Part shown: in pieces, positions 44,827-57,469 of the stretch
Numbering within the stretch: position 1 is the stretch's first letter
How the letters are laid out: every line of letters begins with the position of its first letter
Origin: Magnetospirillum sp. 64-120
GTDB lineage: Bacteria; Pseudomonadota; Alphaproteobacteria; Rhodospirillales; Magnetospirillaceae
DNA: 64,000 bases
Assembly: GCA_001898825.1 (NCBI GenBank)
Contig: MKVK01000011.1
Location: 62,001 to 126,000, forward strand
Direction of reading: 5' to 3'
The notes under the pieces: generated by a model
The model's input: the letters and a program-made list of their open reading frames with translations, nothing else
The model's database searches: none
Told to the model about the DNA's origin: nothing
Translations under genes and position numbers: made by a program

Positions 44827-45195
44827 ATGATGGAAGCTTGGCTGCTCGAATATCTGCCGATCTTGATTTTCATCGGAATTGCCGTGGCGTTGTCGGCCAT
44901 CATGGTGGCCGCGTCGTGGCTGGTGGGGCGACAAAAGCCCGACCCCGAGAAGAATTCGGCTTATGAATGCGGTTTCGAGGCGTTTGGTGACGCTCGTTCG
45001 AAGTTCGACGTCCGCTTCTATCTGGTCGCCATCCTGTTCATCATCTTCGATCTGGAAGTCGCCTTCTTGTTCCCCTGGGCGGTGACGCTCGGCAAGATCG
45101 GCATGTTCGGTTTCTGGTCGATGATGGTGTTCCTGGGTGTGCTGACCATCGGCTTCATCTATGAATGGCGAAAGGGAGCCTTGGAATGGGAATGA
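44827..45195 (+). CDS. nuoA: NADH-quinone oxidoreductase subunit A
   Basis: The 122-residue subunit has three membrane helices (about 8-30, 62-84 and 90-112). Between them is the family block [20 protein letters not shown], including the conserved Cys of the loop near the quinone site. It belongs to the membrane arm of proton-pumping complex I. This is the first gene of a 14-gene nuo operon. A second ATG directly after the first (44830) is also possible. It overlaps nuoB by ten bases. Confidence 0.95.
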   Translation: MMEAWLLEYLPILIFIGIAVALSAIMVAASWLVGRQKPDPEKNSAYECGFEAFGDARSKFDVRFYLVAILFIIFDLEVAFLFPWAVTLGKIGMFGFWSMMVFLGVLTIGFIYEWRKGALEWE

Positions 45196-45746
45196 CCAAT
45201 TCCGGTCTGGTGACGCCCGCGCATGCTGCGCCGCTGCCTCAGGGCGCGGCGCAAGACGGCGTTCTGAAGCTGGTCACCGACGAAATCGAGGACAAGGGCT
45301 TCGTGCTCGCCAACGTCGACAAGTTGGTCAACTGGGCGCGTACCGGCTCGTTGTGGCCGATGACCTTCGGTCTGGCCTGCTGCGCGGTGGAAATGATCCA
45401 CGCTGGCTGCTCGCGTTACGACCTTGACCGTTTCGGCGTGGTGTTCCGCCCGTCGCCCCGTCAGTCCGACGTGATGATCGTCGCCGGCACCCTGACCAAC
45501 AAGATGGCCCCGGCGCTGCGTCGCGTTTACGACCAGATGGCCGAACCGCGTTGGGTGATCTCCATGGGGTCGTGCGCCAATGGCGGCGGCTACTACCACT
45601 ATTCCTATTCGGTGGTGCGCGGCTGCGACCGTGTGGTTCCGGTGGACGTTTACGTCCCCGGCTGCCCGCCCACGGCGGAAGCTCTTCTGTACGGCATTCT
45701 TCAGCTGCAGAAGAAGATTCGCCGCACCGGCTCCATCCTGCGCTAA
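45186..45746 (+). CDS. nuoB: NADH-quinone oxidoreductase subunit B
   Basis: The 186-residue peripheral subunit carries the N2 [4Fe-4S] cluster near the quinone site. Ligands are visible in [10 protein letters not shown] (the two adjacent Cys), [18 protein letters not shown] and [12 protein letters not shown] start at 45186, where AGGGAG lies seven bases upstream. ATG codons at 45165 and 45192 are alternatives. Confidence 0.96.
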   Translation: MGMTNSGLVTPAHAAPLPQGAAQDGVLKLVTDEIEDKGFVLANVDKLVNWARTGSLWPMTFGLACCAVEMIHAGCSRYDLDRFGVVFRPSPRQSDVMIVAGTLTNKMAPALRRVYDQMAEPRWVISMGSCANGGGYYHYSYSVVRGCDRVVPVDVYVPGCPPTAEALLYGILQLQKKIRRTGSILR

Positions 45747-45761
45747 AGGGGCATGGGAACC

Positions 45762-46370
45762 ATGACGCAAGTGCTGAAGGATCTGGGCGACTATATCGCC
45801 GCCGCCCTGCCCAATGATGTGCTGTCCACCGAAGTCACCCGCGTGGGTGAACTGAACGTGGTGGTGCGCGCCGCTTCCATCGTGAAGGTGCTGACCTTCC
45901 TGCGTGACGATTCCGGCTGCCTGTTCAAGCAGTTGCTGGACGTCTGCGGCGTCGATTATCCGGGCCGCGAGGAACGTTTCGACGTGGTCTATCACCTGCT
46001 GTCGCTGAAGCATAACCAGCGCGTGCGGGTCAAGGTCACCACCGACGAGGAAACCCCGGTGCCGTCCGTGGTCGGCGTGTTCAACTCGGCCGGCTGGTTC
46101 GAGCGCGAGACCTGGGACATGTACGGCGTGATCTTCTCGGACCACCCCGACCTGCGCCGCATCCTCACCGATTACGGTTTCGAAGGCCATCCGCTCAGGA
46201 AGGACTTCCCGCTGACCGGTCACGTGGAACTGCGCTATGACGACGAGCAAAAGCGCTGCGTCTACGAGCCGGTGAAGCTGGTCCAGGATTTCCGCAGCTT
46301 CGATTTCCTGTCGCCCTGGGAGGGTCAAGGCCCGCTGCCCGGCGACGAAAAGGCCGAGGGGAGCCACTGA
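45762..46370 (+). CDS. nuoC: NADH-quinone oxidoreductase subunit C
   Basis: The 202-residue 30-kDa-type subunit has the signature [20 protein letters not shown] and the end [20 protein letters not shown]. It is separate from NuoD, not fused as in E. coli NuoCD. An ATG at 45753 lies too close to the ribosome site, so 45762 is preferred. nuoD follows one base after its stop. Confidence 0.95.
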   Translation: MTQVLKDLGDYIAAALPNDVLSTEVTRVGELNVVVRAASIVKVLTFLRDDSGCLFKQLLDVCGVDYPGREERFDVVYHLLSLKHNQRVRVKVTTDEETPVPSVVGVFNSAGWFERETWDMYGVIFSDHPDLRRILTDYGFEGHPLRKDFPLTGHVELRYDDEQKRCVYEPVKLVQDFRSFDFLSPWEGQGPLPGDEKAEGSH

Positions 46371-46371
46371 C

Positions 46372-47550
46372 ATGGCCGAATCCCAGATCAAGAGCTACAA
46401 CATCAATTTCGGCCCCCAGCATCCGGCCGCGCACGGCGTGCTGCGTCTGATCCTGGAAATGTCGGGTGAAGTGGTGGACCGCGCCGATCCGCATATCGGC
46501 CTGCTGCATCGCGGTACCGAAAAGCTGATCGAACACAAGATTTACGCCCAGGCGACGCCGTATTTCGACCGTCTGGACTATGTCGGCACCATGAACCAGG
46601 AACACGCCTTCGTCATGGCGGCGGAAAAGCTGCTGGGCGTCGAGGTGCCGTTGCGCGGTCAGTACATCCGCGTGCTGTACTGCGAAATGGGCCGCATCCT
46701 CAACCACCTGCTCAACGTCTGCTCGTTCGTCTTCGACGTCGGCGGCATGACGCCCATGCTGTGGGGCTTCGAGGAACGCGAAAAGCTGATGGAGTTCTAC
46801 GAGCGTGCTTGCGGTGCTCGTCTGCACGCCAATTACTTCCGCGTCGGCGGTGTCGCCCAGGATCTGCCCGCCGGCCTTCTGGAAGACATCGACGCTTGGT
46901 GTGATCAGTTCCCCAAGGTCGTCGACGACATCGAGACCCTGGTCACCGAGAACCGTATCTTCAAGCAGCGTACCGTCGACATCGGCATCGTCAACGCCGA
47001 ACAGGCTTTGGATTGGGGCTTCACCGGTCCCAACCTGCGCGCTTCCGGCATCGCCTGGGACCTGCGCAAGGCGCAGCCCTACGAAGTCTACGACCGCATG
47101 GAATTCGACATTCCGGTGGGCAAGACCGGCGATTGCTATGACCGCTATCTGGTCCGCGTCGTCGAAATGCGCGAATCGGTCAAGATCATGAAGCAATGCA
47201 TCCGCGAGATGCCGGCCGGCCCGGTGAAGACCGAGGACCGCAAGGTGTCGCCGCCGCCGCGCGCCGAGATGAAGCAGTCGATGGAAGCTTTGATCCATCA
47301 CTTCAAGCTGTTCACCGAAGGCTTCCGGGTGCCGGAAGGCGAGGTGTACGCCGCCGTGGAGGCCCCCAAGGGCGAGTTCGCGGTCTATCTGGTGGCCGAC
47401 GGCACCAACAAGCCGTATCGCTGCAAGATCCGCCCGCCGGGATACGTCCACCTGCAGGCGCTGGACATGATGTCCAAGGGACACATGCTGGCTGACGTGG
47501 TGGCCAATATCGGCTCCATCGACATCGTTTTTGGCGAGATCGACCGATGA
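46372..47550 (+). CDS. nuoD: NADH-quinone oxidoreductase subunit D
   Basis: The 392-residue 49-kDa-type subunit forms the quinone pocket with NuoB. Diagnostic segments are [14 protein letters not shown] (with conserved His residues), [15 protein letters not shown] and, near the end, [20 protein letters not shown] and DIVFGEIDR. It descends from [NiFe]-hydrogenase large subunits but lacks the metal-binding Cys. Its stop overlaps nuoE by four bases. Confidence 0.97.
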   Translation: MAESQIKSYNINFGPQHPAAHGVLRLILEMSGEVVDRADPHIGLLHRGTEKLIEHKIYAQATPYFDRLDYVGTMNQEHAFVMAAEKLLGVEVPLRGQYIRVLYCEMGRILNHLLNVCSFVFDVGGMTPMLWGFEEREKLMEFYERACGARLHANYFRVGGVAQDLPAGLLEDIDAWCDQFPKVVDDIETLVTENRIFKQRTVDIGIVNAEQALDWGFTGPNLRASGIAWDLRKAQPYEVYDRMEFDIPVGKTGDCYDRYLVRVVEMRESVKIMKQCIREMPAGPVKTEDRKVSPPPRAEMKQSMEALIHHFKLFTEGFRVPEGEVYAAVEAPKGEFAVYLVADGTNKPYRCKIRPPGYVHLQALDMMSKGHMLADVVANIGSIDIVFGEIDR

Positions 47551-48152
47551 GCAACGAAACTGAAATGACCAGCTTCGCCTTTACCCCGGAAAACCTGGAA
47601 AAGGCCAAGGCGATCATCGCCAAGTATCCGGCCGGTCGCCAGCAATCGGCGGTGATGCCGCTGTTGGACCTGGCCCAGCGTCAGGTCGGCTGGACCTCGA
47701 TCCCGGTGATCGAATATATCGCCGATCTGCTGGAGATGGCCCCCATCCGCGTGCAGGAAGTGGTGACCTTCTACACCATGTACAACCAGCGTCCGGTGGG
47801 TAAGCACCACGTGCAGGTGTGCACCAACATCTGCTGCCTGCTGAACGGTTCCGACGGGGTGTCGGAAGCCGCCAAGGAGGCCTTGGGCCTGGATTGGGGC
47901 GAAAGCACTGAAGACGGCATGTTCACCCTGTCCGAGGTGGAATGCCTGGGCGCCTGCGTCAACGCGCCCATGATGCAGATCAACGACGATTACTACGAGG
48001 GCCTGACCCCTGACAGCACCAAGAACGTGCTGGAAGCGATCAAGCGCGGCGAGACCCCGAAGCCCGGCCCGCAGGACGGCCGCCAGTTCTCGGCTCCCGC
48101 CGGCGGTCCCACCACGTTGGGCGAACTCACCTTCGGAACGGAGAAGGCGTGA
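47547..48152 (+). CDS. nuoE: NADH-quinone oxidoreductase subunit E
   Basis: The 201-residue subunit has a thioredoxin-like [2Fe-2S] domain, with ligands in [14 protein letters not shown] and [19 protein letters not shown]-terminal extension of about 40 Pro- and Gly-rich residues is seen in alphaproteobacterial and mitochondrial 24-kDa subunits. It works with NuoF in the NADH-oxidising module. It overlaps nuoF at TGATG. Confidence 0.96.
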   Translation: MSNETEMTSFAFTPENLEKAKAIIAKYPAGRQQSAVMPLLDLAQRQVGWTSIPVIEYIADLLEMAPIRVQEVVTFYTMYNQRPVGKHHVQVCTNICCLLNGSDGVSEAAKEALGLDWGESTEDGMFTLSEVECLGACVNAPMMQINDDYYEGLTPDSTKNVLEAIKRGETPKPGPQDGRQFSAPAGGPTTLGELTFGTEKA

Positions 48153-49429
48153 TGCTGCGCGATCAGGACAGAATCTTCACCAACCTGTACGGCATTCACG
48201 ACTGGCGCCTGTCCGGCGCCCGTTCGCGCGGCGATTGGGACAACACCAAGGCGCTGTTGGAAAAGGGCCGTGACGCCATCATCGAAGAGGTCAAGACCTC
48301 GGGCTTGCGCGGCCGTGGCGGCGCCGGCTTCGGCACCGGCATGAAGTGGTCCTTCATGCCCAAGACCGAAGGGGCGCGCCCGCATTACCTGGTGATCAAC
48401 GCCGATGAAGGCGAGCCGGGGACCTGCAAGGACCGTGAAATCATGCGCTTCGACCCGCACAAGCTGGTCGAGGGCGCGTTGCTGGCGTCCTTCGCTATCG
48501 GCGCGCATGCCTCCTACATCTATATCCGCGGCGAGTTCGTGCGTGAAGCCGAACACCTGCAGGTGGCCATCGACGAGGCTTATGCCGCCGGTCTGATCGG
48601 CAAGAACGCCTGCGGCTCGGGCTGGGATTTCGATCTCTACGTCCATCGCGGTGCCGGCGCTTACATCTGCGGCGAGGAATCGGCGCTGATCGAAAGCCTG
48701 GAAGGCAAGAAGGGCCAGCCCCGCCTGAAGCCGCCGTTCCCGGCCGGCGTCGGCCTCTATGGCTGCCCGACCACCGTGAACAACGTCGAATCCATCGCCG
48801 TGGTTCCCACCATCCTGCGCCGCTCGGGCGCCTGGTTCGCCGGCCTGGGCCGCGCCAAGAACTCGGGCACCAAGCTGTTCTGCATTTCCGGCCATGTGAA
48901 CAAGCCGTGCAATGTGGAAGAGGAAATGGGCATCACCTTCCGCGAGCTGATCGACAAGCATTGCGGCGGTATCCGTGGTGGTTGGGACAATCTGCTGGCG
49001 GTGATCCCCGGCGGCTCGTCCACCCCGGCGCTGACCCGCGAGATGATCGAGAACTGCCCGATGGATTTCGACGGCCTGCGCGAGCAGGGCTCGGGCCTGG
49101 GCACCGCCGCCGTCATCGTCATGGACAAGTCCACCGATCTGGTGCGTGCCATCACCCGTCTGTCGCGCTTTTACAAGCACGAAAGCTGCGGCCAGTGCAC
49201 GCCGTGCCGCGAAGGCACCGGTTGGCTGTGGCGCATGATGGAACGCCTGGACAAGGGTGACATGGCCATGGAAGAGATCGACATGCTGTTCCAGGTCACC
49301 AAGCAGGTGGAAGGCCACACCATTTGCGCCCTGGGTGACGCCGCCGCTTGGCCGATCCAGGGTCTGATCCGCAATTTCCGCCCCGTGATCGAGCAGAAGA
49401 TCCGGGCCCGCAACGCCAGCGCGGCCTAA
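48152..49429 (+). CDS. nuoF: NADH-quinone oxidoreductase subunit F
   Basis: The 425-residue flavoprotein binds NADH, FMN and a [4Fe-4S] cluster. Motifs are [14 protein letters not shown] (NADH), [14 protein letters not shown] (FMN) and [17 protein letters not shown] (three cluster Cys). The start ATG at 48152 shares its A with the nuoE stop. A GTG at 48149 is the alternative. Confidence 0.97.
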   Translation: MLRDQDRIFTNLYGIHDWRLSGARSRGDWDNTKALLEKGRDAIIEEVKTSGLRGRGGAGFGTGMKWSFMPKTEGARPHYLVINADEGEPGTCKDREIMRFDPHKLVEGALLASFAIGAHASYIYIRGEFVREAEHLQVAIDEAYAAGLIGKNACGSGWDFDLYVHRGAGAYICGEESALIESLEGKKGQPRLKPPFPAGVGLYGCPTTVNNVESIAVVPTILRRSGAWFAGLGRAKNSGTKLFCISGHVNKPCNVEEEMGITFRELIDKHCGGIRGGWDNLLAVIPGGSSTPALTREMIENCPMDFDGLREQGSGLGTAAVIVMDKSTDLVRAITRLSRFYKHESCGQCTPCREGTGWLWRMMERLDKGDMAMEEIDMLFQVTKQVEGHTICALGDAAAWPIQGLIRNFRPVIEQKIRARNASAA

Positions 49430-49446
49430 GGGAGGTTCGAGAAAAC

Positions 49447-51522
49447 ATGCCCAAACTGACGATCGACGGAACCGAGATCGAAGTCGAAGCCGGGATGACC
49501 ATCCTGCAGGCTGCCGAAACCATCGGCATCGAGATCCCGCGTTTCTGCTACCACGAACGCCTGGCTGTTGCCGGCAATTGCCGCATGTGCCTGGTGGAAG
49601 TGGAAAAGATGCCCAAGCCGGTGGCGTCCTGCGCCATGCCGGTGGGCGAGGGGATGGTGGTGCACACCGGTAACGCCAACGTGCGCAAGGCGCGCCAGGG
49701 CGTGATGGAGTTCCTGCTCATCAACCATCCGCTGGATTGCCCCATCTGCGACCAGGGTGGCGAATGCGACCTGCAGGACCAGGCCATGGCCTATGGCGGT
49801 GATCGCGGCCGCTATAACGAGGAAAAGCGCTCGGTCGAGGACAAGGATTACGGTCCGCTGATCCAGACCTGGATGACCCGTTGCATCCAGTGCACGCGCT
49901 GCATCCGCTTCATTTCCGAAATCGCCGGCACCCCGGTGCTGGGCGGTCTGGGCCGTTCCGAGCACCTGGAAATCGGCCGCTACGTGGGCGCCGCCGTGTC
50001 CTCGGAACTGTCGGGCAACCTGATCGACCTGTGCCCGGTGGGCGCGCTGACCAACAAGCCGGCCAGCTATACCTACCGCGCCTGGGAATTGAAGAAGACC
50101 GAAAGCGTCGACGTCATGGATGCGCTGGGCTCGGCCATTCGCGTCGATACCCGCGGCAACGAAGTGATCCGCATCCTTCCCCGCGTCAACGACGACATCA
50201 ACGAGGAATGGCTGTCGGACCGTTCGCGCTTCGCCGTGGACGGCCTGAAGCGTCAGCGCCTTGACCGCGCTTACGTCCGCAAGGACGGCAAGCTGGTTCC
50301 CACCTCGTGGAACGACGCCTTCGCCACCATCGCCGCCAAGGTGAACGGTCTGGCCGGCAACAAGATCGCCGCCATCGCCGGTGACCAGACCGACCTGGAA
50401 ACCATGCAGGCCCTGAAGGACCTGTTGGCGGTGCTGGGTTCGCCCAACATGGATTGCCGTCAGGACGGCGCCAAGCTGGTTCCCGGCAACCGCGCCGGTT
50501 ACCTGTTCAACTCGACCATCGCCGGCATCGAACAGGCCGACGCTCTTCTGATCGTGGGCTCCAACCCGCGCATCGAGGCGCCGGTTCTGAACGCCCGCAT
50601 CCGCAAGCGTTGGCTGAAGGGCGGCTTCAAGGCGGCGGTGATCGGTCCCAAGACCGACCTGACCTTCAAGCATGACTACCTGGGCGACCAGGCCAGCATC
50701 CTGGCCGACATTGCGTCCGCCAAGCATCCGTTCTTCGAGGTGCTGAAGAACGCCCAGAACCCGGCCATCATCCTGGGCCAGGGCGCTTTGACCCGCCAGG
50801 ACGGCACCGCCATCCTGGCCCTGGCGTCCAAGCTGGCCGAAGCGACCGGCATGATCAAGGACGGCTGGAACGGCTTCAACGTCCTGCATACCGCAGCCGC
50901 CCGCGTCGGCGGTCTGGACCTGGGCTTCGTGCCCCAGGCCGGCGGCAAGGACACCGACGGCATCGTCGCCGGTGCCGCTTCGGGGGACATCTCGGTGGTC
51001 TTCCTGGCCGGCGCCGACGAAGTGGACGTGAAAAACCTGGGCAACGCCTTCGTGGTCTACATGGGCACCCATGGCGACGCCGGCGCCCACCGCGCCGACG
51101 TGGTCCTGCCCACCGCCGCCTACACGGAAAAGAGCGCCACCTTCGTCAACACCGAAGGCCGGGTGCAGCGTACCCGTCTGGCCATCTTCCCGCCGGGCGA
51201 GGCCAAGGAAGACTGGAAGGTCATCCGCGCGTTGTCCGACGCTTTGGGCAAGCCGCTTCCCTTCGACACCGTCAAGCAGCTGCGTGAACGCATCGCCGCC
51301 AGTAACCCGCTGCTGGCGGGCGAGGGCAGCCTGACCGCCGCGTCGTGGGCGCCGGTCGGTACCGAGGGCGCGTTGTCGGACAAGCCCTTGGCTTCCAGCA
51401 TCGACAACTTCTATCAGGTCGACCCGATTTCGCGTGCCTCCAAGACCATGGCGGAGTGCACGTCGCAATTCGGTGGCGGCTGTGGCTGCAACAGCAAGAA
51501 GAAGACGGGGACCCATGGTTGA
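49447..51522 (+). CDS. nuoG: NADH-quinone oxidoreductase subunit G
   Basis: The 691-residue iron-sulfur subunit begins [19 protein letters not shown] and has an N-terminal [2Fe-2S] domain ([16 protein letters not shown]). It then has His-Cys3 and 4Cys cluster sites ([22 protein letters not shown]) and a molybdopterin-oxidoreductase-like region without Mo. The C-terminus ends in a Gly/Cys/Lys-rich tail ([12 protein letters not shown]), which I do not recall as conserved. GGGAGG precedes the ATG at 49447. Its end overlaps nuoH by eight bases. Confidence 0.97.
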   Translation: MPKLTIDGTEIEVEAGMTILQAAETIGIEIPRFCYHERLAVAGNCRMCLVEVEKMPKPVASCAMPVGEGMVVHTGNANVRKARQGVMEFLLINHPLDCPICDQGGECDLQDQAMAYGGDRGRYNEEKRSVEDKDYGPLIQTWMTRCIQCTRCIRFISEIAGTPVLGGLGRSEHLEIGRYVGAAVSSELSGNLIDLCPVGALTNKPASYTYRAWELKKTESVDVMDALGSAIRVDTRGNEVIRILPRVNDDINEEWLSDRSRFAVDGLKRQRLDRAYVRKDGKLVPTSWNDAFATIAAKVNGLAGNKIAAIAGDQTDLETMQALKDLLAVLGSPNMDCRQDGAKLVPGNRAGYLFNSTIAGIEQADALLIVGSNPRIEAPVLNARIRKRWLKGGFKAAVIGPKTDLTFKHDYLGDQASILADIASAKHPFFEVLKNAQNPAIILGQGALTRQDGTAILALASKLAEATGMIKDGWNGFNVLHTAAARVGGLDLGFVPQAGGKDTDGIVAGAASGDISVVFLAGADEVDVKNLGNAFVVYMGTHGDAGAHRADVVLPTAAYTEKSATFVNTEGRVQRTRLAIFPPGEAKEDWKVIRALSDALGKPLPFDTVKQLRERIAASNPLLAGEGSLTAASWAPVGTEGALSDKPLASSIDNFYQVDPISRASKTMAECTSQFGGGCGCNSKKKTGTHG

Positions 51523-52546
51523 TATGCTCTCTGGGCTGCTGCCCCCGGAACTGTGGCGTCTGATCGTCATCGTTCTGCAGATTCTGGTCATCGTCGTGCC
51601 GCTGTTGGTGGCCGTCGCTTACCTGACCTATGCCGAACGCAAGGTCATCGGCGCCATCCAGCTGCGCAAGGGCCCCAACGTGGTCGGCCCCTTGGGTCTG
51701 CTGCAGCCGCTGGCCGACGGCGCCAAGCTGTTCTTGAAGGAAACCATCTTCCCGTCCGGGTCGAACAAGGTGGTCTTCGTCATGGCGCCCATGCTGACCT
51801 TCACCCTGGCGCTGATCGCCTGGGCGGTCATTCCCTTCGACGAAGGCTGGGTGCTGGCCGACATCAATGTCGGTATGCTGTACCTGTTCGCCATCTCAAG
51901 CTTGGGCGTCTACGGCATCATCATGTCGGGCTGGGCTTCCAACTCGAAGTACGCCTTCCTGGGCGGCCTGCGCTCGGCGGCGCAGATGGTGTCCTACGAA
52001 GTGTCCATGGGTCTGGTGATCATCTCGGTGCTGATCACCGTGGGTTCGCTGAATCTGACCGACATCGTGATGAAGCAGAAGGAAACGGTGTGGTTCGTCA
52101 TTCCGCACCTGCCCATGTTCGTCATCTTCATCGTGTCGATCCTGGCGGAAACCAACCGCGCCCCCTTCGACTTGGCGGAATCGGAATCGGAACTGGTGGC
52201 CGGCTACAACGTCGAATATTCGGCCATGACGTTTGCCATGTTCTTCCTGGGCGAATACGCCAACATGATCCTGATGAGCGGCATGGCCGTCGTCTTGTTC
52301 CTGGGTGGCTGGCTGCCCATCGTCGACGTGGCGCCGTTCAACTGGATCCCCGGTGTGATCTGGTTCGCGCTGAAGGTCTGCGCCGTTCTGTTCGTCTTCC
52401 TGTGGGTGCGTGCCACCTTCCCGCGCTATCGCTATGACCAGCTGATGCGCCTGGGTTGGAAGATCTTCCTGCCGTTCTCGCTGATCTGGGTGGTGCTGAC
52501 TTCGGGCGTGCTGGTCGCGTTCGGTTGGCTGCCGGGCCAGGGCTAA
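51515..52546 (+). CDS. nuoH: NADH-quinone oxidoreductase subunit H
   Basis: The 343-residue membrane subunit has about eight helices and links the peripheral arm to the proton-pumping arm. Signatures are [20 protein letters not shown] and [20 protein letters not shown] with the conserved acidic cluster near the quinone channel. It starts inside the end of nuoG at 51515, with GACGGGG upstream. A nearby ATG at 51524 is possible. Confidence 0.96.
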   Translation: MVDMLSGLLPPELWRLIVIVLQILVIVVPLLVAVAYLTYAERKVIGAIQLRKGPNVVGPLGLLQPLADGAKLFLKETIFPSGSNKVVFVMAPMLTFTLALIAWAVIPFDEGWVLADINVGMLYLFAISSLGVYGIIMSGWASNSKYAFLGGLRSAAQMVSYEVSMGLVIISVLITVGSLNLTDIVMKQKETVWFVIPHLPMFVIFIVSILAETNRAPFDLAESESELVAGYNVEYSAMTFAMFFLGEYANMILMSGMAVVLFLGGWLPIVDVAPFNWIPGVIWFALKVCAVLFVFLWVRATFPRYRYDQLMRLGWKIFLPFSLIWVVLTSGVLVAFGWLPGQG

Positions 52547-52558
52547 GGAGAAAGAGTG

Positions 52559-53047
52559 ATGGCTTTTCTCGACCGTACCGCACGGGCGTTCCTGTTGACC
52601 GAACTGGTCCAGGGCTTGGCGCTGACCTTCCGCTACATGTTCAAGCCGGCGGTCACCACCAACTACCCGTACGAAAAGATCCCGATGTCGCCGCGTTTCC
52701 GTGGCGAGCACGCGCTGCGCCGTTATCCCAACGGCGAGGAACGCTGCATTTCGTGCAAGCTGTGCGAGGCCATTTGCCCCGCCCAGGCCATCACCATCGA
52801 AGGTGAAGTGCGCGAAGACGGCTCGCGCCGGGCGCGTCGCTACGACATCGACATGACCAAGTGCATCTATTGCGGCTTCTGCCAGGAAGCCTGCCCGGTG
52901 GATGCCATCGTCGAGGGTCCGAATTTCGAGTTCGCCACCGAGACCCGGGCCGAGCTCATGTACAACAAGCAAAAACTGCTCGCGAACGGTGACCGCTGGG
53001 AGGCCGAACTGGCCATGCGCCTGGCCGCCGACGCGCCGTACCGTTGA
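52559..53047 (+). CDS. nuoI: NADH-quinone oxidoreductase subunit I
   Basis: The 162-residue ferredoxin-like subunit carries two [4Fe-4S] clusters (N6a, N6b). The ligands are [12 protein letters not shown] and [12 protein letters not shown], each with a distal proline Cys. An amphipathic N-terminal helix (about 1-25) anchors it to the membrane arm. AAGGAG lies eight bases before the ATG at 52559. Confidence 0.97.
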   Translation: MAFLDRTARAFLLTELVQGLALTFRYMFKPAVTTNYPYEKIPMSPRFRGEHALRRYPNGEERCISCKLCEAICPAQAITIEGEVREDGSRRARRYDIDMTKCIYCGFCQEACPVDAIVEGPNFEFATETRAELMYNKQKLLANGDRWEAELAMRLAADAPYR

Positions 53048-53061
53048 TTAAGGGGGATGGC

Positions 53062-53673
53062 ATGATCGCGGCATTGATCTTTTACATGTTCGCCGGCTTG
53101 GCGGTGGTGAGCGCCGGTCTGGTGGTCACCGCGCGGAACCCGGTGCACTCCGTGCTGTTCCTCATTCTGTGCTTCTTCAACGCGGCGGGCCTGTTCTTGC
53201 TGTTGGGCGCGGAATTCCTGGCCATGGTCCTGGTGGTCGTCTATGTGGGCGCCGTGGCGGTGATGTTCCTGTTCGTCGTCATGATGCTGGACATCAACTT
53301 CCTGCGCTTGCGCGAAGGCGTGGCCCAGTATCTGCCCACCGGCGCCGTCATCGGCGTGGTGCTGCTGATCGAACTGGCCATGAGCTTCGCCGGCTGGTCG
53401 TTCGCTCCCGACGTGGAAGCCATGCTGGCCTCGCCGGCCCCCACCGGCGGCGAGATCACCAACACCGCTGCCCTGGGCCAGTTGATCTACACCAAGTACG
53501 TCTATCTGTTCCAAGCCTCGGGCGTGGTGCTGCTGATCGCCATGATCGGCGCCATCCTGTTGACCCACCGGTCGCGTTCGGGCGTGCGCAAGCAGAAGAT
53601 TTACGATCAGGTCGGCGTCACCGCCAAGGACCGCATCGAGATCCGCAAAGTCAGCACCGGGGGAGGCATCTGA
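53062..53673 (+). CDS. nuoJ: NADH-quinone oxidoreductase subunit J
   Basis: The 203-residue membrane subunit has five helices, with the conserved [19 protein letters not shown] (third helix, including the pi-bulge region near the quinone channel). A cytoplasmic tail of about 35 residues follows. The ATG at 53062 has AGGGGG five bases upstream. A TTG at 53044, overlapping nuoI, is less likely. Confidence 0.95.
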   Translation: MIAALIFYMFAGLAVVSAGLVVTARNPVHSVLFLILCFFNAAGLFLLLGAEFLAMVLVVVYVGAVAVMFLFVVMMLDINFLRLREGVAQYLPTGAVIGVVLLIELAMSFAGWSFAPDVEAMLASPAPTGGEITNTAALGQLIYTKYVYLFQASGVVLLIAMIGAILLTHRSRSGVRKQKIYDQVGVTAKDRIEIRKVSTGGGI

Positions 53674-53674
53674 C

Positions 53675-53986
53675 ATGTTCACCATCGGCCTTGCCCATTA
53701 CCTGACCGTCGCGGCCATCTTGTTCACCCTGGGTGTGTTCGGCATCTTCCTGAACCGCAAGAACGTCATCATCATCATGATGAGCATCGAACTGATGCTG
53801 CTGGCGGTGAACCTGAACATGGTGACCTTCTCGTCCTATCTGAACGATCTGGTCGGCCAGGTGTTCACCATGTTCATCCTGACCGTCGCCGCCGCCGAGG
53901 CTGCCATCGGTCTTGCCATCCTCGTCGTCTTCTTCCGCAACCGCGGAACGATCGCGGTCGAGGAAATCAGCCAGCTGAAGGGGTAA
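53675..53986 (+). CDS. nuoK: NADH-quinone oxidoreductase subunit K
   Basis: The 103-residue subunit has three membrane helices. Conserved glutamates occur in [14 protein letters not shown] and [15 protein letters not shown], which belong to the proton path of the membrane arm. It follows nuoJ after one base. Confidence 0.96.
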   Translation: MFTIGLAHYLTVAAILFTLGVFGIFLNRKNVIIIMMSIELMLLAVNLNMVTFSSYLNDLVGQVFTMFILTVAAAEAAIGLAILVVFFRNRGTIAVEEISQLKG

Positions 53987-53993
53987 TCCAGCG

Positions 53994-55928
53994 ATGATGT
54001 ATGTCGCCGCAATCTTCCTGCCGCTGCTGGGCTCGATCGTCGCCGGTCTTTTCGGCCGCTTCATCGGTGACCGTGGCGCGCAGATCGTCACCTGCACGTT
54101 GTTGGGCGTTTCCGCCCTGTCCTCGGCCTTGATCTTCAAGGAAGTGGCCATCGACGGCAATTACGTGACCATCCAGATCCTGCACTGGATGCAGTCGGGC
54201 ACGCTGGACGTGTCGTGGGCCTTGAAGTTCGACACCCTGACCGCGGTCATGATGATCGTCGTCACCTGGGTGTCGTTCATGGTCCACGTCTATTCCGTCG
54301 GCTACATGAGCCACGACCCGGCCATTCCGCGCTTCATGTCCTACCTGTCGCTGTTCACCTTCGCCATGCTGATGCTGGTGACCGCCGACAACCTGGTCCA
54401 GCTGTTCTTCGGCTGGGAAGGCGTGGGCGTGGCGTCGTACCTGCTGATCGGTTTCTGGTACCAGAAGCCGTCGGCCTGCGCCGCCGCCATCAAGGCCTTC
54501 GTGGTCAACCGCGTCGGTGACTTCGGCTTCGCGCTGGGCATCTTCGGCGTCTACTTCCTGTTCGACAGCGTCACCTTCTCGTCGATCTTCGCCGCCGCGC
54601 CGGAGAAGGCCAACGAAGTGGTGCACTTCTTCGGCATGGACGTGAACGCCATCACCATCTGCTGCCTGCTGCTGTTCGTCGGCGCCATGGGCAAGTCGGC
54701 CCAGCTGGGCCTGCACACCTGGCTGCCCGACGCCATGGAAGGCCCGACCCCGGTTTCGGCGCTGATCCACGCCGCCACCATGGTCACCGCCGGCGTCTTC
54801 ATGGTCGCCCGCATGAGCCCGTTGTTCGAATATTCGACCACCGCGCTGACCGTGGTCACCGTGATCGGCGCCGCCACCGCGTTCTTCGCCGCCACCGTCG
54901 GCTGCGTGCAGAACGACATCAAGCGGGTGATCGCGTACTCCACCTGCTCGCAGCTGGGCTACATGTTCTTCGCCATCGGCGTGTCGGCCTACCAGGCCGC
55001 CATCTTCCACCTGATGACCCACGCCTTCTTCAAGGCGCTGCTGTTCTTGGGCGCCGGCTCGGTGATCCACGCCATGAGCGACGAACAGGACATCCGTCGC
55101 ATGGGTGGCATCTGGAAGCACGTCAAGGTGACCTGGGTGCTGATGTGGATCGGTTCGCTGGCCCTGGCGGGCGTGCCGTTCTTCGCCGGCTACTATTCCA
55201 AGGACACCATCTTGGAAGCGGCCTGGGCGTCGCACACCTGGTCGGGCCAACTGGCCTATGTCATGGGCGTGGCCGCGGCCTTCCTGACCGCGTTCTATTC
55301 CTGGCGTCTGTTGATCCTGACCTTCCACGGCAAGCCCCGCGCCGACGAGCACGTCATGGCCCATGTCCATGAAAGCCCGGCGGTGATGGTTCTGCCCTTG
55401 CTGGTCCTGGCCTGCGGCGCGGTGTTCTCGGGCTGGTTGGGTTACGAGATGTTCGTCGGCCATGCCGCCCACGACTTCTGGCGCGGTTCCATCAAGGTTC
55501 TGTCCGATGTCCATGGCGCCATGGAAAACCTGCACCACGTGGAAAAGTGGGTCGCCTTGACCCCCACCGTGGTCGCCGCTTCCGGCATCGTCTTGGCCTA
55601 CATCCTCTACATGTTCGTCCCCTCGATCCCCGGGGCCTTGGCCTCGACCTTCAAGGGCGTCTACCTGTTCCTCTTGAACAAGTGGTACTTCGACGAACTG
55701 TACGACTTCCTGTTCGTGAAGCCGGCCTTCAAGCTGGGCCGTGGCTTCTGGCAGGGCGGTGACGGGGCGCTGATCGACGGCGTCGGTCCCGACGGCGTGG
55801 CCGCCGCCACCAAGTCGATCGCCCAAAAGGTGGGCAAGCTGCAATCCGGGTACCTGTACCACTACGCGTTCGCGATGTTGATCGGCGTGGCGGTGTTCGT
55901 CACCTGGTACATGTTCAACGCGCGCTAA
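53994..55928 (+). CDS. nuoL: NADH-quinone oxidoreductase subunit L
   Basis: The 644-residue antiporter-like subunit is the distal proton pump. It has about 16 helices, the signature [17 protein letters not shown], and [20 protein letters not shown] in the proton channel. The long lateral helix at the C-terminus (about 510-600) is present. It lies 7 bases after nuoK. Confidence 0.97.
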   Translation: MMYVAAIFLPLLGSIVAGLFGRFIGDRGAQIVTCTLLGVSALSSALIFKEVAIDGNYVTIQILHWMQSGTLDVSWALKFDTLTAVMMIVVTWVSFMVHVYSVGYMSHDPAIPRFMSYLSLFTFAMLMLVTADNLVQLFFGWEGVGVASYLLIGFWYQKPSACAAAIKAFVVNRVGDFGFALGIFGVYFLFDSVTFSSIFAAAPEKANEVVHFFGMDVNAITICCLLLFVGAMGKSAQLGLHTWLPDAMEGPTPVSALIHAATMVTAGVFMVARMSPLFEYSTTALTVVTVIGAATAFFAATVGCVQNDIKRVIAYSTCSQLGYMFFAIGVSAYQAAIFHLMTHAFFKALLFLGAGSVIHAMSDEQDIRRMGGIWKHVKVTWVLMWIGSLALAGVPFFAGYYSKDTILEAAWASHTWSGQLAYVMGVAAAFLTAFYSWRLLILTFHGKPRADEHVMAHVHESPAVMVLPLLVLACGAVFSGWLGYEMFVGHAAHDFWRGSIKVLSDVHGAMENLHHVEKWVALTPTVVAASGIVLAYILYMFVPSIPGALASTFKGVYLFLLNKWYFDELYDFLFVKPAFKLGRGFWQGGDGALIDGVGPDGVAAATKSIAQKVGKLQSGYLYHYAFAMLIGVAVFVTWYMFNAR

Positions 55929-55942
55929 GTCTGGGGAAGACA

Positions 55943-57457
55943 ATGACCGACTGGCCTCTGCTCTCGTTGACGACGTTCCTGCCGCTGGTGGGTGCGTTGT
56001 TCATCCTGGCGATCCGCGGCGATGCCCAAGTTGTGGCGCGCAATGCCCGCAACGTGGCGCTTCTCACCTCGGTGGCGACCTTCGTCGTATCGCTCTTTAT
56101 CCTGGGCTATTTCGATGGCGCTTCGGCTGAGTTCCAGCTGAAGGAAAGCGCCGTCTGGCTGCCCGGTACCGTGATTTCCTATTCCATGGGCGTCGACGGT
56201 ATCTCGGTGTGGTTCGTCCTGCTGTCCACCTTCCTGACCCCCATCTGCATCCTGTCGTCCATCGGCGCGGTGGAGACCCGGGTCAAGGAATACATGGTCG
56301 CCTTCCTGGTGCTGGAAACCATGATGGTGGGCATGTTCTGCGCGCTCGACATGGTTCTGTTCTACGTCTTCTTCGAAGGCGTGCTGCTGCCCATGTTCAT
56401 CATCATCGGCGTGTGGGGTGGGGCGCGGCGCGTCTATGCCGCCTATAAGCTGTTCCTGTACACCCTGTTGGGTTCGGTGCTGATGCTGGTCGCCATGCTG
56501 GCCATGTATTTCAACGCCAACACCACCGACATTCCGACCCTGATGGCGCATTCGTTCCCGCAGAACATGCAGCTGTGGCTGTGGCTGGCCTTCTTCGCGT
56601 CCTTCGCGGTGAAGGTTCCCATGTGGCCGGTGCACACCTGGTTGCCCGACGCCCACGTGGAAGCGCCGACCGCCGGTTCGGTGATCCTGGCCGGCGTGCT
56701 GCTGAAGATGGGGGCTTACGGCTTCATCCGCTTCTCGGTGCCCATGTTCCCGCTGGCCTCCGAATACTTCGCCCCCTTGGTCTATACGCTGTCCATCGTC
56801 GCGGTGATCTACACCTCGCTGGTGGCTCTGGTCCAAGAGGACATGAAGAAGCTGATCGCCTATTCGTCGGTGGCCCACATGGGCTACGTGACCATCGGCA
56901 TCTTCTCGATGACCACCCAGGGCGTGGAAGGTGCGCTGTACCAGATGCTGTCGCACGGCGTGGTGTCCGGCGCGCTGTTCCTGTGCGTGGGTGTGGTCTA
57001 TGACCGCATGCACACCCGTGAGATCGCCCGTTACGGCGGTCTGGCCGAGCGCATGCCCAAATACGCCCTGGTGTTCATGTTCATGACCATGGCCTCGGTG
57101 GGCCTGCCGGGTACCGGCGGTTTCGTCGGCGAGTTCCTGGTGCTGCTGGGCGTGTTCCAGGTCAACACCTGGGTGGCGTTGTTCGCCGCCACCGGTCTGA
57201 TCCTGGGGGCGTGCTACGCGTTGTACCTGTATCGCCGCGTGGTGTTCGGCCGGCTGACCCGCGACGACCTGAAGTCGATCCTGGACCTCAGCCCGCGTGA
57301 AGCCTTCATGTTCGCGCCGCTGATCGTCATCGTCATCTGGATGGGTATTTATCCGATCACCTTCCTGGAGCCGATGCATGCTTCGGTGGCCAAGTTGATC
57401 GACAATTACGAACTGGCGCGTGCCGCCGCCGAAACGCTTTCCGTCGCGGCTCGTTAA
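55943..57457 (+). CDS. nuoM: NADH-quinone oxidoreductase subunit M
   Basis: The 504-residue antiporter-like subunit has about 14 helices, with [18 protein letters not shown] (conserved Glu), [20 protein letters not shown] and the discontinuous-helix region with [13 protein letters not shown]. It belongs to the membrane proton-pumping arm. Confidence 0.97.
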   Translation: MTDWPLLSLTTFLPLVGALFILAIRGDAQVVARNARNVALLTSVATFVVSLFILGYFDGASAEFQLKESAVWLPGTVISYSMGVDGISVWFVLLSTFLTPICILSSIGAVETRVKEYMVAFLVLETMMVGMFCALDMVLFYVFFEGVLLPMFIIIGVWGGARRVYAAYKLFLYTLLGSVLMLVAMLAMYFNANTTDIPTLMAHSFPQNMQLWLWLAFFASFAVKVPMWPVHTWLPDAHVEAPTAGSVILAGVLLKMGAYGFIRFSVPMFPLASEYFAPLVYTLSIVAVIYTSLVALVQEDMKKLIAYSSVAHMGYVTIGIFSMTTQGVEGALYQMLSHGVVSGALFLCVGVVYDRMHTREIARYGGLAERMPKYALVFMFMTMASVGLPGTGGFVGEFLVLLGVFQVNTWVALFAATGLILGACYALYLYRRVVFGRLTRDDLKSILDLSPREAFMFAPLIVIVIWMGIYPITFLEPMHASVAKLIDNYELARAAAETLSVAAR

Positions 57458-57469
57458 GGGGGATTGGAG